From Candidatus Limivicinus sp. (GTDB lineage: Bacteria > Bacillota > Clostridia > Oscillospirales > Oscillospiraceae): a stretch of 33,562 nt of DNA. The stretch covers positions 1-33,562 of the forward strand of contig JARHZW010000018.1 of assembly GCA_029264685.1 (NCBI GenBank). Direction: 5' to 3'. The notes under the pieces are model-generated. The model made no database searches, was not told the origin of the DNA, and worked only from the letters and a program-made list of their open reading frames with translations. A program made the position numbers and the translations under genes. Each line of letters starts with the position of its first letter. Position 1 is the first letter of the stretch. Below are positions 18,201 to 25,720 of this stretch, piece after piece.

Positions 18201-18929
18201 ATGAGCTTAAGCAAACTGTTTAAGAAGAAGGATGAGACTCCCCACTGCTCTGCCGTTATAGTTGCCGCAGGCAGCTCAAAACGCATGGGCAGCGACAAGA
18301 TTATGGCAAATTTAGGCGGTGTGCCTGTGCTTGCCAGAACGCTTATGGCTTTTCAGAACTCCGGACTTGTAGATGAAATTATAGTAGTCACAAGGATGGA
18401 CAGAATCGAAGAAATAGCTCAGGCGTGTAAACAGTACCGAATTACCAAAGTTGCAAAGGTTGTGTGCGGCGGAGCCACCAGAATGGAATCCGCTCTTGCA
18501 GGTGTTTCTGAGATCAATCCCAAGGCAAAGCTTGTGGCTATCCACGACGGTGCAAGACCTCTGGTAACAGATCTTATAATTAAACGTACTGTGTATGCGG
18601 CAAGAGATTTTCTATCTGCCGTTCCCGTGCTAAAAAATACGGATACGCTTAAAAAGATCGATGAAGAGGGAATTATCATCGAGCCGGTGGACAGAGAGAC
18701 GGTAGTGCGGGTTCAAACGCCTCAGGTGTTCAGTGCGGAGCTTATAAAGGGAGCATTGACAAAGGCGGTTACAGATAATCTTTCTCTTACCGATGACTGC
18801 TCTGCTATGGAAATGATGGGCGTTAAAACCCATACAGTTACCGGAGATGAGGATAATATAAAGCTTACAACTCCCAGAGATTTCTTTATAGCTGAAGCTA
18901 TACTCAGAAACAGGGGTGAGCTTGAGTGA
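18201..18929 (+). CDS. ispD: 2-C-methyl-D-erythritol 4-phosphate cytidylyltransferase
   Basis: Third step of the MEP isoprenoid pathway, joining CTP and MEP to give CDP-ME. Residues near 18-32 ([17 protein letters not shown]) are the CTP-binding loop, HDGARPLV is the conserved mid-motif and [12 protein letters not shown] is the C-terminal family block. I place the start at the ATG at 18201: GAGGGG (18188-18193) is 7 nt upstream, whereas the earlier in-frame ATG at 18195 is only 1 nt from it. This gives 242 residues with a short basic leader ([12 protein letters not shown]) before the domain. The stop overlaps the ispF start by 4 nt, the classic ispDF pair. Confidence 0.95.
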   Translation: MSLSKLFKKKDETPHCSAVIVAAGSSKRMGSDKIMANLGGVPVLARTLMAFQNSGLVDEIIVVTRMDRIEEIAQACKQYRITKVAKVVCGGATRMESALAGVSEINPKAKLVAIHDGARPLVTDLIIKRTVYAARDFLSAVPVLKNTDTLKKIDEEGIIIEPVDRETVVRVQTPQVFSAELIKGALTKAVTDNLSLTDDCSAMEMMGVKTHTVTGDEDNIKLTTPRDFFIAEAILRNRGELE

Positions 18930-19405
18930 GAATAGGACACGGATATGATGTTCATAAGCTGGTGGAGGACAGAAAGCTTATCCTCGGCGGTGTAGAGATT
19001 CCCTACGAAAAAGGTCTTCTGGGGCACTCCGACGCAGATGTTTTAACTCATGCGCTTATGGATGCGCTTCTTGGTGCGGCTGCGCTTGGGGATATAGGAA
19101 AGCTGTTTCCCGATAATGATCCGTCATACAGCGGCGCCGACAGTATTGAGCTTCTGAAAAAAGTGTGCGCTTTGCTCAGAGAAAAAGGCTATACGATTTG
19201 CAATGCCGATTGCACGGTTATTGCTCAAAAACCAAAGCTTTCACCGTACATAGTTCGTATGCGTGAGAGACTTGCTCGGGCAATGGGTGCAGACCTTGAG
19301 GATGTGAGCGTTAAAGCCACAACAGAGGAAAAAATGGGCTTTACAGGCGAGGGCAGGGGGATTTCTGCTCACGCAGTGGTGCTTATTGAAAAACAAAATA
19401 GATGA
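18926..19405 (+). CDS. ispF: 2-C-methyl-D-erythritol 2,4-cyclodiphosphate synthase
   Basis: Fifth step of the MEP pathway: cyclises CDP-ME 2-phosphate to MEcPP with release of CMP. The 159-residue trimer-forming protein shows the zinc ligands in GYDVHKL near the N-terminus, [18 protein letters not shown] with [11 protein letters not shown], and the C-terminal [19 protein letters not shown] block. It starts with GTG at 18926 inside the end of ispD (GTGA overlap), set by the conserved [11 protein letters not shown]-terminus, with AGGGGTG upstream. It is the last gene of the ybaK-to-ispF unit. ispE, the step between IspD and IspF, is not in the window. Confidence 0.96.
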   Translation: MRIGHGYDVHKLVEDRKLILGGVEIPYEKGLLGHSDADVLTHALMDALLGAAALGDIGKLFPDNDPSYSGADSIELLKKVCALLREKGYTICNADCTVIAQKPKLSPYIVRMRERLARAMGADLEDVSVKATTEEKMGFTGEGRGISAHAVVLIEKQNR

Positions 19406-19419
19406 CCATAAAGAACTTC

Positions 19420-19447
19420 CGGCATAGAATGTAATATGTCTATGCCG
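19420..19447 (+). other. Hairpin upstream of the ispF terminator
   Basis: CGGCATAGA (19420-19428) pairs perfectly with TCTATGCCG (19439-19447) around a 10-nt loop. CTATGCC (19440-19446) can also pair with a second GGCATAG at 19465-19471 within the following terminator, so alternative folds are possible. Confidence 0.6.
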
Positions 19448-19454
19448 TAGACGA

Positions 19455-19487
19455 AAAAACGCAGGGCATAGCAGCTCTGCGTTTTTC
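19455..19487 (+). terminator. Intrinsic terminator after ispF
   Basis: AAAAACGCAGGGC (19455-19467) pairs with GCTCTGCGTTTTT (19474-19486) with one G-U pair around a 6-nt loop; the Ts of the stem run into C and further Ts. It ends the ispDF unit. I see no convincing promoter between it and the next gene, so DUF3343 expression may need readthrough. Confidence 0.85.
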
Positions 19488-19525
19488 TTTTGAATAAAGT
19501 TTGTTTTGGAGGGTTGAAGGTATAA

Positions 19526-19777
19526 ATGGAACAGTATCTTATAATGTGCCGTTCATTGACTTATGCCCAGCGTGCGGAGAGAGTGCTGTCACAGAACGGC
19601 ATAAATTCAAACGTAATAAAGGCTCCGCAAAATCTCCTTACGGGAGGCTGCGGATACGCCGTAAGCCTGAGAAAAAATTTCGATAAAGCATACAGTATTT
19701 TAAATAGCAGCGGGCTGATAAAGGGAAAGGTTTTCATGCGTGTGAACGAGGGCGAATACGAGGAGCTGAAAATATGA
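19526..19777 (+). CDS. DUF3343 protein, putative sulfur/selenium carrier-like
   Basis: An 83-residue protein that matches the DUF3343 pattern: short and single-domain, with the conserved APQNLLTGGCGYAV block that holds C42; a second cysteine is C8. Family members are described as putative Se/S carrier-like proteins and often lie beside cysteine desulfurases or selenium genes. The exact role is unproven. GAAGG ends 5 nt before the ATG and GGAGGG is 12 nt upstream. Its TGA overlaps the ATG of the cysteine desulfurase gene by 4 nt, so the two are co-translated, which supports a donor-acceptor pair. Confidence 0.85.
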   Translation: MEQYLIMCRSLTYAQRAERVLSQNGINSNVIKAPQNLLTGGCGYAVSLRKNFDKAYSILNSSGLIKGKVFMRVNEGEYEELKI

Positions 19778-20880
19778 TATATTTAGACAATGCTGCAACT
19801 ACCCTTATAAAACCTCCTGCGGTTTCCGCAGCAGTGAACAGAGCAATAAAAACTATGGCCAGCCCCGGTCGTGGAGCTCACAGACCTGCTATGGCTGCGG
19901 CGCAGGAAGTGTTTAATTGCAGAGAGGCGGCGGCCGAGCTGTTCAACGCCGGAGAGCCTGAAAGGGTGGTATTTACCATGAACGCCACCCATGCTCTTAA
20001 CATTGCAATAAAGAGTCTTGCCCATAAGGGAAGCCGGGTGCTTATATCAGGTTTCGAGCATAATTCTGTTGTCAGACCGCTGAAAGCAGTGGGGGCAGAA
20101 GTGAGAGTGGCAGGGAGAGAGCTTTTTGACTCGGAAGGACTATTGAGAGATTTTGAGCGTGAAATCAGGGGTGCAGAGCTTGTGGTTTGCACCCACGTTT
20201 CAAACGCTTTCGGCTATATCCTGCCCATATATGAAGTGGCGGAGCTTTGCAGGGAATGGAGTGTTCCGCTTATTGTGGATGCGTCTCAATCGGCAGGTGT
20301 ACTGCCCGTAGATATGGAGAAGCTGGGGGCGGCATTTATTGCCATGCCGGGACACAAAGGCCTTTTTGGTCCTCAGGGTACGGGAATCCTGCTGTGCCGA
20401 GATCATGGCAGAACCTTAATGGAGGGCGGCTCAGGTTCCGACAGCATATCAGAGTTTATGCCTGAATATCTGCCTGACAGACTGGAGGCAGGAACTCATA
20501 ATGTGTGCGGTATCGCAGGGCTGAGAGCAGGAATTGAATTTGTTAAAGCGAGGGGCACGGACAGTATTTTGAAGCACGAAAAGATGCTCGTTCAGATAAT
20601 GAAAGAAAACCTTAAAGGTTCGGATTATGAAATGTTTTTTGACAGCGGAGAAAATCAGTGCGGCGTATTATCGCTGAGAAGTCCGTATATGGACTGTGAA
20701 AATCTGGCTGAGAAGCTTTATGCAAGAGATATATGTGTCAGAAGCGGATTGCATTGCGCTCCGCTTGCCCACAAAAGCGTCGGCACTATAGATACAGGAA
20801 CTGTCAGGTTCAGTTTCTCACCATTTGTTTCTCCTCAGCAGGTAAAAATGTGCTGTAAAATCCTGAGAGAGGCTGTTTGA
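19774..20880 (+). CDS. Cysteine desulfurase family protein (class V aminotransferase fold)
   Basis: PLP enzyme of 368 residues that should take sulfur (or selenium) from cysteine (or selenocysteine) as an enzyme-bound persulfide. It starts YLDNAATTLIKPPAV, and has the PLP lysine K195 in MPGHKGLFGPQG and the active-site cysteine C328 in CVRSGLHCAPLAHKS. It resembles the compact class V desulfurase group found in anaerobic Firmicutes rather than the Suf-operon SufS or the IscS of an isc operon; no scaffold, ferredoxin or suf genes are nearby. It overlaps the DUF3343 gene by 4 nt, the most likely acceptor. A thiouridylase link is possible but not shown. Confidence 0.9.
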   Translation: MIYLDNAATTLIKPPAVSAAVNRAIKTMASPGRGAHRPAMAAAQEVFNCREAAAELFNAGEPERVVFTMNATHALNIAIKSLAHKGSRVLISGFEHNSVVRPLKAVGAEVRVAGRELFDSEGLLRDFEREIRGAELVVCTHVSNAFGYILPIYEVAELCREWSVPLIVDASQSAGVLPVDMEKLGAAFIAMPGHKGLFGPQGTGILLCRDHGRTLMEGGSGSDSISEFMPEYLPDRLEAGTHNVCGIAGLRAGIEFVKARGTDSILKHEKMLVQIMKENLKGSDYEMFFDSGENQCGVLSLRSPYMDCENLAEKLYARDICVRSGLHCAPLAHKSVGTIDTGTVRFSFSPFVSPQQVKMCCKILREAV

Positions 20881-20910
20881 AAAGAATTTATATTATATGC
20901 TAATGCCATG

Positions 20911-20939
20911 TTGCCTTTTTTGGAAAAATGATTTATAAT
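20911..20939 (+). promoter_or_regulatory. Promoter of the cdaA operon
   Basis: TTGCCT (20911-20916), a 17-nt spacer and a consensus TATAAT (20934-20939). The predicted start near 20946 falls just before the inverted repeat at 20950. Confidence 0.7.
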
Positions 20940-20949
20940 ATGGTGATAA

Positions 20950-20979
20950 TTGTATGCGGACATATTAAACTGCATACAA
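20950..20979 (+). repeat. Inverted repeat in the cdaA leader
   Basis: TTGTATGC (20950-20957) mirrors GCATACAA (20972-20979) with a 14-nt spacer. It lies at about +5 to +34 of the transcript. It could be an operator next to the promoter or a 5' stem-loop; the ribosome site GAGGA at 20993 is outside it. Confidence 0.6.
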
Positions 20980-21003
20980 AGGAAATTCAAACGAGGAAAC
21001 ATT

Positions 21004-21897
21004 ATGGAAGCAATAAGCAATGCGTTCAGACGCACATTAAATTTAATGCTTACTATAGGTGTGGCAGATGTTATTGATATTTTAATAGTTGCCTACCTTA
21101 TATATAAGGCTATCCACTTCGTAAGGAAAACAAATTCCTACAATCTTGCCAAGGGCGTTGTAGTACTGTTTGTTATCTTCCTTATGTCTGATCTGCTGCA
21201 CCTTACAATGATTAACTTTATTTTGCGTAAGGCTGTAGAGCTTGGACTTATAGCTTTGCTGATCCTGTTTCAGCCTGAGCTTCGACGCCTGCTGGAGCGC
21301 ATGGGCAGCCGCTTTACGTCTTCCCGCAAGGTGTCCGGTACGGCGTTTGAAACTGCTATTGCACAGACAGTGCTGGCCTGCACGGAGATGTCTGCATCCC
21401 GCACGGGTGCACTTATGATATTTGAGAGAAATGTAAGTCTTGAAAATATTATGAGTACGGGAACGATAGTAAACGCAGATGTAACAGCAGAGCTGATTAA
21501 AAATCTGTTTTACAATAAGGCGCCTCTCCATGACGGAGCGGTTATAATGCGTGATGCCAGAATTGCTGCTGCCGGATGCGTTCTTCCCCTCACCCAGAGC
21601 ACTAATCTGAGCAAAGAGCTGGGTATGCGCCACAGAGCAGGCATAGGTCTGAGCGAACAATCCGATGCAGTGGTGGTTATCGTGTCCGAGGAAACAGGTT
21701 CTATATCAGTTGCTATTGAAGGAATGCTGAAAAGACACCTGACAGCGGCTATGCTGGATAAAATACTGCACAAGGAACTGGTAGTTGATGAAGTGGAAGA
21801 GAGCGGAAGCAGCTTCAACAACCTTGTGAACAATTTCAAGAAACTTTTCAAGGTGAACAAGAATGAAGAAGAAAAGTCCGATGAAAAGAATATATGA
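21004..21897 (+). CDS. cdaA: Diadenylate cyclase CdaA
   Basis: Membrane-bound enzyme that makes c-di-AMP from two ATP, an essential second messenger for osmolyte and cell-wall control in Firmicutes. With the ATG at 21004 (GAGGA 6 nt upstream) the product has 297 residues. Three hydrophobic segments occupy about residues 15-95, then the DAC domain has the DGA motif (177-179, in PLHDGAVIM) and the RHR motif (209-211, in GMRHRAGIG). The upstream in-frame start at 20950 would lie in the leader repeat and has no ribosome site. The C-terminus is charged (KNEEEKSDEKN) and overlaps the cdaR start by 35 nt. Confidence 0.96.
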   Translation: MEAISNAFRRTLNLMLTIGVADVIDILIVAYLIYKAIHFVRKTNSYNLAKGVVVLFVIFLMSDLLHLTMINFILRKAVELGLIALLILFQPELRRLLERMGSRFTSSRKVSGTAFETAIAQTVLACTEMSASRTGALMIFERNVSLENIMSTGTIVNADVTAELIKNLFYNKAPLHDGAVIMRDARIAAAGCVLPLTQSTNLSKELGMRHRAGIGLSEQSDAVVVIVSEETGSISVAIEGMLKRHLTAAMLDKILHKELVVDEVEESGSSFNNLVNNFKKLFKVNKNEEEKSDEKNI

Positions 21898-23119
21898 CAC
21901 AAAGGCTTTCTGGATAGTCATCTCTCTCCTTGCGTCTATTTCAATATGGATTTATATCACGGATATAGACAAAGAGACATGGAAAACCACTTTTTACGGA
22001 GTAAGGGTGGAGCTTGAGGGGGATGACATCCTTAGAGATTCTAAAGGCCTTGTCATTACCGATTTGGACACCAATACTGTCACGGTGGAGCTTGAGGGGC
22101 CGAGAAGAATTGTAGGCAGTCTGTCTTCTGCCGATCTTACGGCAAAAGTGGATGTGAGCAAGCTAAGCCAGTCTGCGTACACCTCCCAGCCCTATTATGT
22201 TTCTTTGCCTGACGGAATAGACAAGAGCGGAATTAAAGTTATAAGACAGTCTCCGGGTACGGTAAACTTTATGGTATCCAGACTTAGCACCAAAACCGTG
22301 CAGGTCAGAGGAGGATTTGAAGGCTCTTTGTCGCCTAACCGCACGGCCGAGACCCCGGTTTTTGAACCGTCGACCATTACCGTAGTAGGCCCTGAGTCTT
22401 ACATTAAAAATGTTGATTATGCATGGGTTACTTTCGGCAAGGATGTAAAGGTTGAGAAAAGCTACTCCGTTGATACAGGCTTCAGCCTTATGGATGCACA
22501 GGGCGAACCCTGTTCAATGGAAAATATAAGTGTGTCCACCGATACGGTCAAGGCAACGCTTCCTATTCTCGAAATTAAGGAAGTCAAGCTGGGCATTGAT
22601 GTGGTAGAGGGCAGCGGAGCGACAAGCGCCAATACCAAAATTAAAGTTGAACCTGAAACTATTATGTTGGCGGGGGATTCTGCAATCCTTTCAGGTATGA
22701 ACAAGATTATCCTCGGCACCATCGATCTGAGTGATTTCAGTTCAACATATACAGAGACTTATACAATTCCTTTGGATAATGAACTGCGTAATCTTACAGG
22801 AATTACAGAAGCCAAGGTAACGATTGAAGTTGTAGGACTTGAGACCAGAAACTTTAAGGTGAAAAATATCTCATGTATTCACACTCCTGACGGAGCAACG
22901 GTGGACATACTTTCCGAGAGCCTTGATGTTACAATTCGAGGAACTGCGGAGCAGTTAGATAATGTGAAGCCTGAGAATATAAGAGCGGTTGTCGATTTAA
23001 CTGACTTTAAGGAGTCAATCGGTGCGTATATGCCGGAAGCGAAGATTTATGTAGACGGTGTTACCGGTGTTGGCGCAGTAGGAGAAAATAAAGTTTCAAT
23101 AGAAATAAGAAAGGCATAA
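21863..23119 (+). CDS. cdaR: CdaA regulatory protein CdaR (YbbR repeats)
   Basis: A 418-residue membrane-anchored regulator of CdaA. A basic N-terminus is followed by one transmembrane segment (FWIVISLLASISIWIYI, about residues 14-30), then a long extracytoplasmic region with several YbbR-type beta repeats, recognisable by recurring V-x-L-E-G-P-type strands and V/I-rich endings at roughly 100-residue intervals. AGGTG is 7 nt before the ATG at 21863, inside the end of cdaA. The cdaA-cdaR order is the standard one; the usual third gene glmM is absent and an rseC-like gene follows 5 nt later. Confidence 0.93.
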   Translation: MKKKSPMKRIYDTKAFWIVISLLASISIWIYITDIDKETWKTTFYGVRVELEGDDILRDSKGLVITDLDTNTVTVELEGPRRIVGSLSSADLTAKVDVSKLSQSAYTSQPYYVSLPDGIDKSGIKVIRQSPGTVNFMVSRLSTKTVQVRGGFEGSLSPNRTAETPVFEPSTITVVGPESYIKNVDYAWVTFGKDVKVEKSYSVDTGFSLMDAQGEPCSMENISVSTDTVKATLPILEIKEVKLGIDVVEGSGATSANTKIKVEPETIMLAGDSAILSGMNKIILGTIDLSDFSSTYTETYTIPLDNELRNLTGITEAKVTIEVVGLETRNFKVKNISCIHTPDGATVDILSESLDVTIRGTAEQLDNVKPENIRAVVDLTDFKESIGAYMPEAKIYVDGVTGVGAVGENKVSIEIRKA

Positions 23120-23124
23120 TCTAT

Positions 23125-23550
23125 ATGACACAGGATGCAATAGTAACCAGAATTATAAATAAGGATATGGCAGAGGTCGTGGCTACAAGGACTACTGCCT
23201 GCGGCAGCAACTGCGGAAACTGCGAGAGCTGCATATTTGATGATAAGGTTAAGGCAGAGGCTCGAAACCTTATTAACGCCCAGCCGGGAGACAGCGTGGT
23301 GATTTCCAGTAAATCATCAAGAGTGTTCAGTGCGGCAATGCTGGTTTATGTAATGCCGCTGGTTCTCTTCCTCGCAGGCTATGTGATTGCCTATTTATGC
23401 GGGGCCCCTGAGGGACTCTGCGTGGCATCAAGCTTTCTTGGCCTCGTTTTAGGCGGAGTTATTCTTGTTTTGTCTCATAAGAAATGGAAAGAAAAAAATC
23501 CCATTACTTTTGATATTATCCGTTATTCGGAAAAATCGGAGGAATTATGA
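23125..23550 (+). CDS. RseC/MucC-family protein (SoxR-reducing-system type)
   Basis: A 141-residue membrane protein of the RseC/MucC family. Its soluble N-terminus carries a cysteine cluster C26-x3-C30-x2-C33-x2-C36 that could bind an Fe-S centre or metal. Two transmembrane segments follow (about 70-92 and 97-116). In proteobacteria the family acts in sigma-E control or SoxR reduction; in Clostridia it is often near rnf genes, and its role is unclear. Here it sits between cdaR and yicC, overlapping yicC by 4 nt. AAAGG lies about 10 nt before the ATG. Confidence 0.82.
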   Translation: MTQDAIVTRIINKDMAEVVATRTTACGSNCGNCESCIFDDKVKAEARNLINAQPGDSVVISSKSSRVFSAAMLVYVMPLVLFLAGYVIAYLCGAPEGLCVASSFLGLVLGGVILVLSHKKWKEKNPITFDIIRYSEKSEEL

Positions 23551-24425
23551 TTAAGAGTATGACCGGCTACGGCAGTGCCAAGGGTACTGCTCAGGAGCTT
23601 GAAATCACAGTTGAGCTGAAAAGTGTAAATAACCGTTATCTTGATACATCGGTAAGAATGCCAAGAAGCTTTCTCTTTGCCGAGGATGCGGTGAAATCAG
23701 CGGTTCAGTCTCATATCAGCCGTGGCAAAGTTGATGTTTTTGTAAGCGTTGATTCATCCGGCGTTGAGGAAATGAATGTTAAGGTCAATGAAGCACTATT
23801 GAAGGGGTATATGACAGCTATATCTCATATATCCGCCGAGTATAAGCTTCCTAACGATATGAGTGCAATGAGCGTAAGCCGGTTTCCCGATGTGCTTGAG
23901 GTAGAAAAAAAGGATGTTGACAGCGATGCAATCAGCGAAGCTATTGCCGCAGTTACCGAACAGGCTTTGAATGACTTTGACGATATGAGAATCCGTGAGG
24001 GCGAGAAGCTTAAAGAAGATGTTCTGAGAAGGCTTCATACCATCGATGCTCTTGTGACTGCCATTGAAGAAAAAGCGCCAAAGACCGTTGAGGATTACAG
24101 AAGCAGGCTTTACCAAAAAATGGCTGAAGTGCTTGATACTGCCGGAATAGATGAGAACAGAATATTGGCTGAGGCAGCTATTTTTGCCGATCATATTGCA
24201 GTTGACGAAGAAACAGTGAGACTCAGAAGCCATATGGCACAGCTTGAAACCATGATGAACGGCTCTTCTCCTATAGGAAGAAAGATTGATTTTCTGATTC
24301 AGGAGTTTAATCGTGAAGCCAATACCATCGGTTCAAAATGCCAGAATTCCGAAATTGCCCACACGGTAGTTGATTTAAAATCCGAAATAGAAAAAATCAG
24401 GGAGCAGATACAGAATATCGAGTAA
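23547..24425 (+). CDS. yicC: YicC-family endoribonuclease
   Basis: A 292-residue YicC/YloC protein. The N-terminal domain starts with the hallmark MIKSMTGYGSA and ELKSVNNRYLD, and the C-terminal DUF1732 domain has RKIDFLIQEFNREANTIGSK. Family members are endoribonucleases; in E. coli YicC helps degrade the small RNA RyhB. Its start overlaps the rseC-like stop (ATGA), with TCGGAGGAA upstream. The order yicC-remA-gmk-rpoZ-priA is strongly conserved in Firmicutes and supports the call. Confidence 0.94.
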   Translation: MIKSMTGYGSAKGTAQELEITVELKSVNNRYLDTSVRMPRSFLFAEDAVKSAVQSHISRGKVDVFVSVDSSGVEEMNVKVNEALLKGYMTAISHISAEYKLPNDMSAMSVSRFPDVLEVEKKDVDSDAISEAIAAVTEQALNDFDDMRIREGEKLKEDVLRRLHTIDALVTAIEEKAPKTVEDYRSRLYQKMAEVLDTAGIDENRILAEAAIFADHIAVDEETVRLRSHMAQLETMMNGSSPIGRKIDFLIQEFNREANTIGSKCQNSEIAHTVVDLKSEIEKIREQIQNIE

Positions 24426-24437
24426 GGAGGCTTTCCT

Positions 24438-24704
24438 GTGAAATTAGTGGGTATTGGATTTGGAAACTTGATTTCAGCCCAGAGAGTTATTTCTATCGTA
24501 AGCCCGGAATCAGCTCCTATAAAAAGAATGGTACAGGATGTGCGGGAAAAAGGACTGTTGATAGATGCTTCCTTCGGGCGAAGCACCAGATCCGTTATAA
24601 TAATGGACAGTGGAAATGTGGTCTTATCAGCGCTGCCGCCTGAGACCTTGGCGGCACGCTTTGAAGAAAAATCTGAAGAGGAAGTAGGTAAGGCAAATGA
24701 GTGA
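24438..24704 (+). CDS. remA: RemA-family DNA-binding regulator (DUF370)
   Basis: An 88-residue DUF370 protein. In B. subtilis RemA is a ring-forming DNA-binding activator of biofilm matrix and osmoprotection genes. The characteristic [20 protein letters not shown] and the [13 protein letters not shown] block are present, and the C-terminal tail is acidic. It starts with GTG at 24438 behind a perfect AAGGAGG 7 nt upstream, one of the strongest ribosome sites in the window, implying high expression. It overlaps gmk by 8 nt. The target genes in this organism are unknown. Confidence 0.92.
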   Translation: MKLVGIGFGNLISAQRVISIVSPESAPIKRMVQDVREKGLLIDASFGRSTRSVIIMDSGNVVLSALPPETLAARFEEKSEEEVGKANE

Positions 24705-25296
24705 AAGAGGTAAACTTATAGTTGTTTCCGGCCCCTCAGGCGCAGGAAAGAGCACAGTGGTGTTCAAGGCAGTGGAGAAAAGAAATGATGTATGCTTCTC
24801 CATATCCGTAACTACGCGTAAGCCCAGACCAAACGAAGTGGACGGTAAAGAATACTTTTTCGTGGACCTTGACAGATTCAGAGAAATGGTTGATAATGAT
24901 GAGCTTCTGGAGCACGCAGAATATGTGGCTAATTCTTACGGCACACCCAGAGCATATGTGGAAGAAAAACTTAACAGCGGAATGAATGTGCTTTTGGATA
25001 TTGAGGTTCAGGGCGCAAAGCAGGTGCATGAAAAAATGCCCGAGGCTGTCATGATATTTATTGCTCCGCCGTCTATGGATGAACTCAGACATCGTCTTGA
25101 GGGCCGTGGAACAGAGACCGAGAGAGCCATTGAGGCCAGACTTATCAGAGCCGGTCAGGAATACAAGGAAGCAAATTTCTATGATTATCTTATAGTGAAT
25201 GATAATGTAGAGAGAGCTGCCGAAGAGCTTGATGCAATCATTACATCATCCCATTGCAAATTTGCAGACAGAGCAGAGATACTTAAACAGTGTTGA
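24697..25296 (+). CDS. gmk: Guanylate kinase
   Basis: Phosphorylates GMP to GDP with ATP. The 199-residue product has the P-loop GPSGAGKST (about 10-18), the GMP-binding [17 protein letters not shown] region, [10 protein letters not shown] and [21 protein letters not shown] as the lid region. It starts inside the end of remA with an AGGTAAGG ribosome site. It closes the cda-yicC-remA unit; a hairpin-rich 116-nt gap separates it from rpoZ. Confidence 0.95.
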   Translation: MSERGKLIVVSGPSGAGKSTVVFKAVEKRNDVCFSISVTTRKPRPNEVDGKEYFFVDLDRFREMVDNDELLEHAEYVANSYGTPRAYVEEKLNSGMNVLLDIEVQGAKQVHEKMPEAVMIFIAPPSMDELRHRLEGRGTETERAIEARLIRAGQEYKEANFYDYLIVNDNVERAAEELDAIITSSHCKFADRAEILKQC

Positions 25297-25314
25297 ATTT
25301 ACTTAAAAAGGGCT

Positions 25315-25396
25315 GAGCCCGGAACTTAATTCCGGGCTTGACTCTCTCTATGGCTGAAAACAGCCGTAAATAAATTTATACGCCGCATGATGCGGC
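25315..25396 (+). other. Hairpin cluster between gmk and rpoZ
   Basis: Three stems follow each other: AGCCCGGAA/TTCCGGGCT (25316-25338), GGCTG/CAGCC (25352-25365) and GCCGC/GCGGC (25382-25396). The first resembles a terminator but is followed by TTGACTCTCTCT, not a clean T-run, so it may only attenuate. The last ends 5 nt before the rpoZ ribosome site. No clear promoter is seen in the gap. Confidence 0.5.
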
Positions 25397-25412
25397 AGAA
25401 TGGAGAATTATT

Positions 25413-25604
25413 ATGATGCTTTATCCCCCTGTGGCAGACCTCGTGGAAAAGGTTGGAAGCCGTTATCAGCTCGTTACACTGGTTGCAAAGAGAGCCAGAG
25501 TTATTTCAGCAGAAGCGGAAGAAACTCAGACACCTTTGGAGGAGAAACCCGTTTCAACTGCCATAAAAGAAGTTTATTCCGGAAATCTTACTATAAACAG
25601 GTAA
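25413..25604 (+). CDS. rpoZ: RNA polymerase omega subunit
   Basis: A 63-residue short omega protein that stabilises the beta' subunit of RNA polymerase. The diagnostic SRYQLVTLVAKRARVI block and the C-terminal AIKEVYSGNL are present. ATG codons at 25413 and 25416 are both possible; GGAG at 25402-25405 is 7 or 10 nt upstream, and I keep the first. Its position between gmk and priA is the normal Firmicutes order, except that coaBC, often found between rpoZ and priA, is missing. Confidence 0.9.
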   Translation: MMLYPPVADLVEKVGSRYQLVTLVAKRARVISAEAEETQTPLEEKPVSTAIKEVYSGNLTINR

Positions 25605-25694
25605 TATTCAGCGGGGTTTTGAGGGTGGAAGTGTGCTTATTTGGATTACAAATGAAACATTTCTTCTGCCCGAAGCACCGCTGTTTTGAATATT
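25603..25694 (+). repeat. Long-range inverted repeat spanning the rpoZ-priA gap
   Basis: AATATTC (25603-25609) and CAGCGG (25609-25614) mirror CCGCTG (25678-25683) and GAATATT (25688-25694), with TTTT as a bulge on the 3' side. A small AAATG/CATTT hairpin lies in the 63-nt loop. The structure begins within the rpoZ stop codon and ends 12 nt before the priA ribosome site. The gap holds no gene that I can see. Confidence 0.5.
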
Positions 25695-25720
25695 AAGGCA
25701 ATTTTAGAGGTGGTGATCAT

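Noticed and set aside
25338-25372. TTGACT near 25338 as an rpoZ promoter
   Set aside because: No -10 box at 16-18 nt spacing; the nearest TAAATA is 23 nt away.
25400-25696. 98-codon open frame overlapping rpoZ in another frame
   Set aside because: rpoZ has the conserved omega motif in its own frame; the overlapping frame has no recognisable feature.
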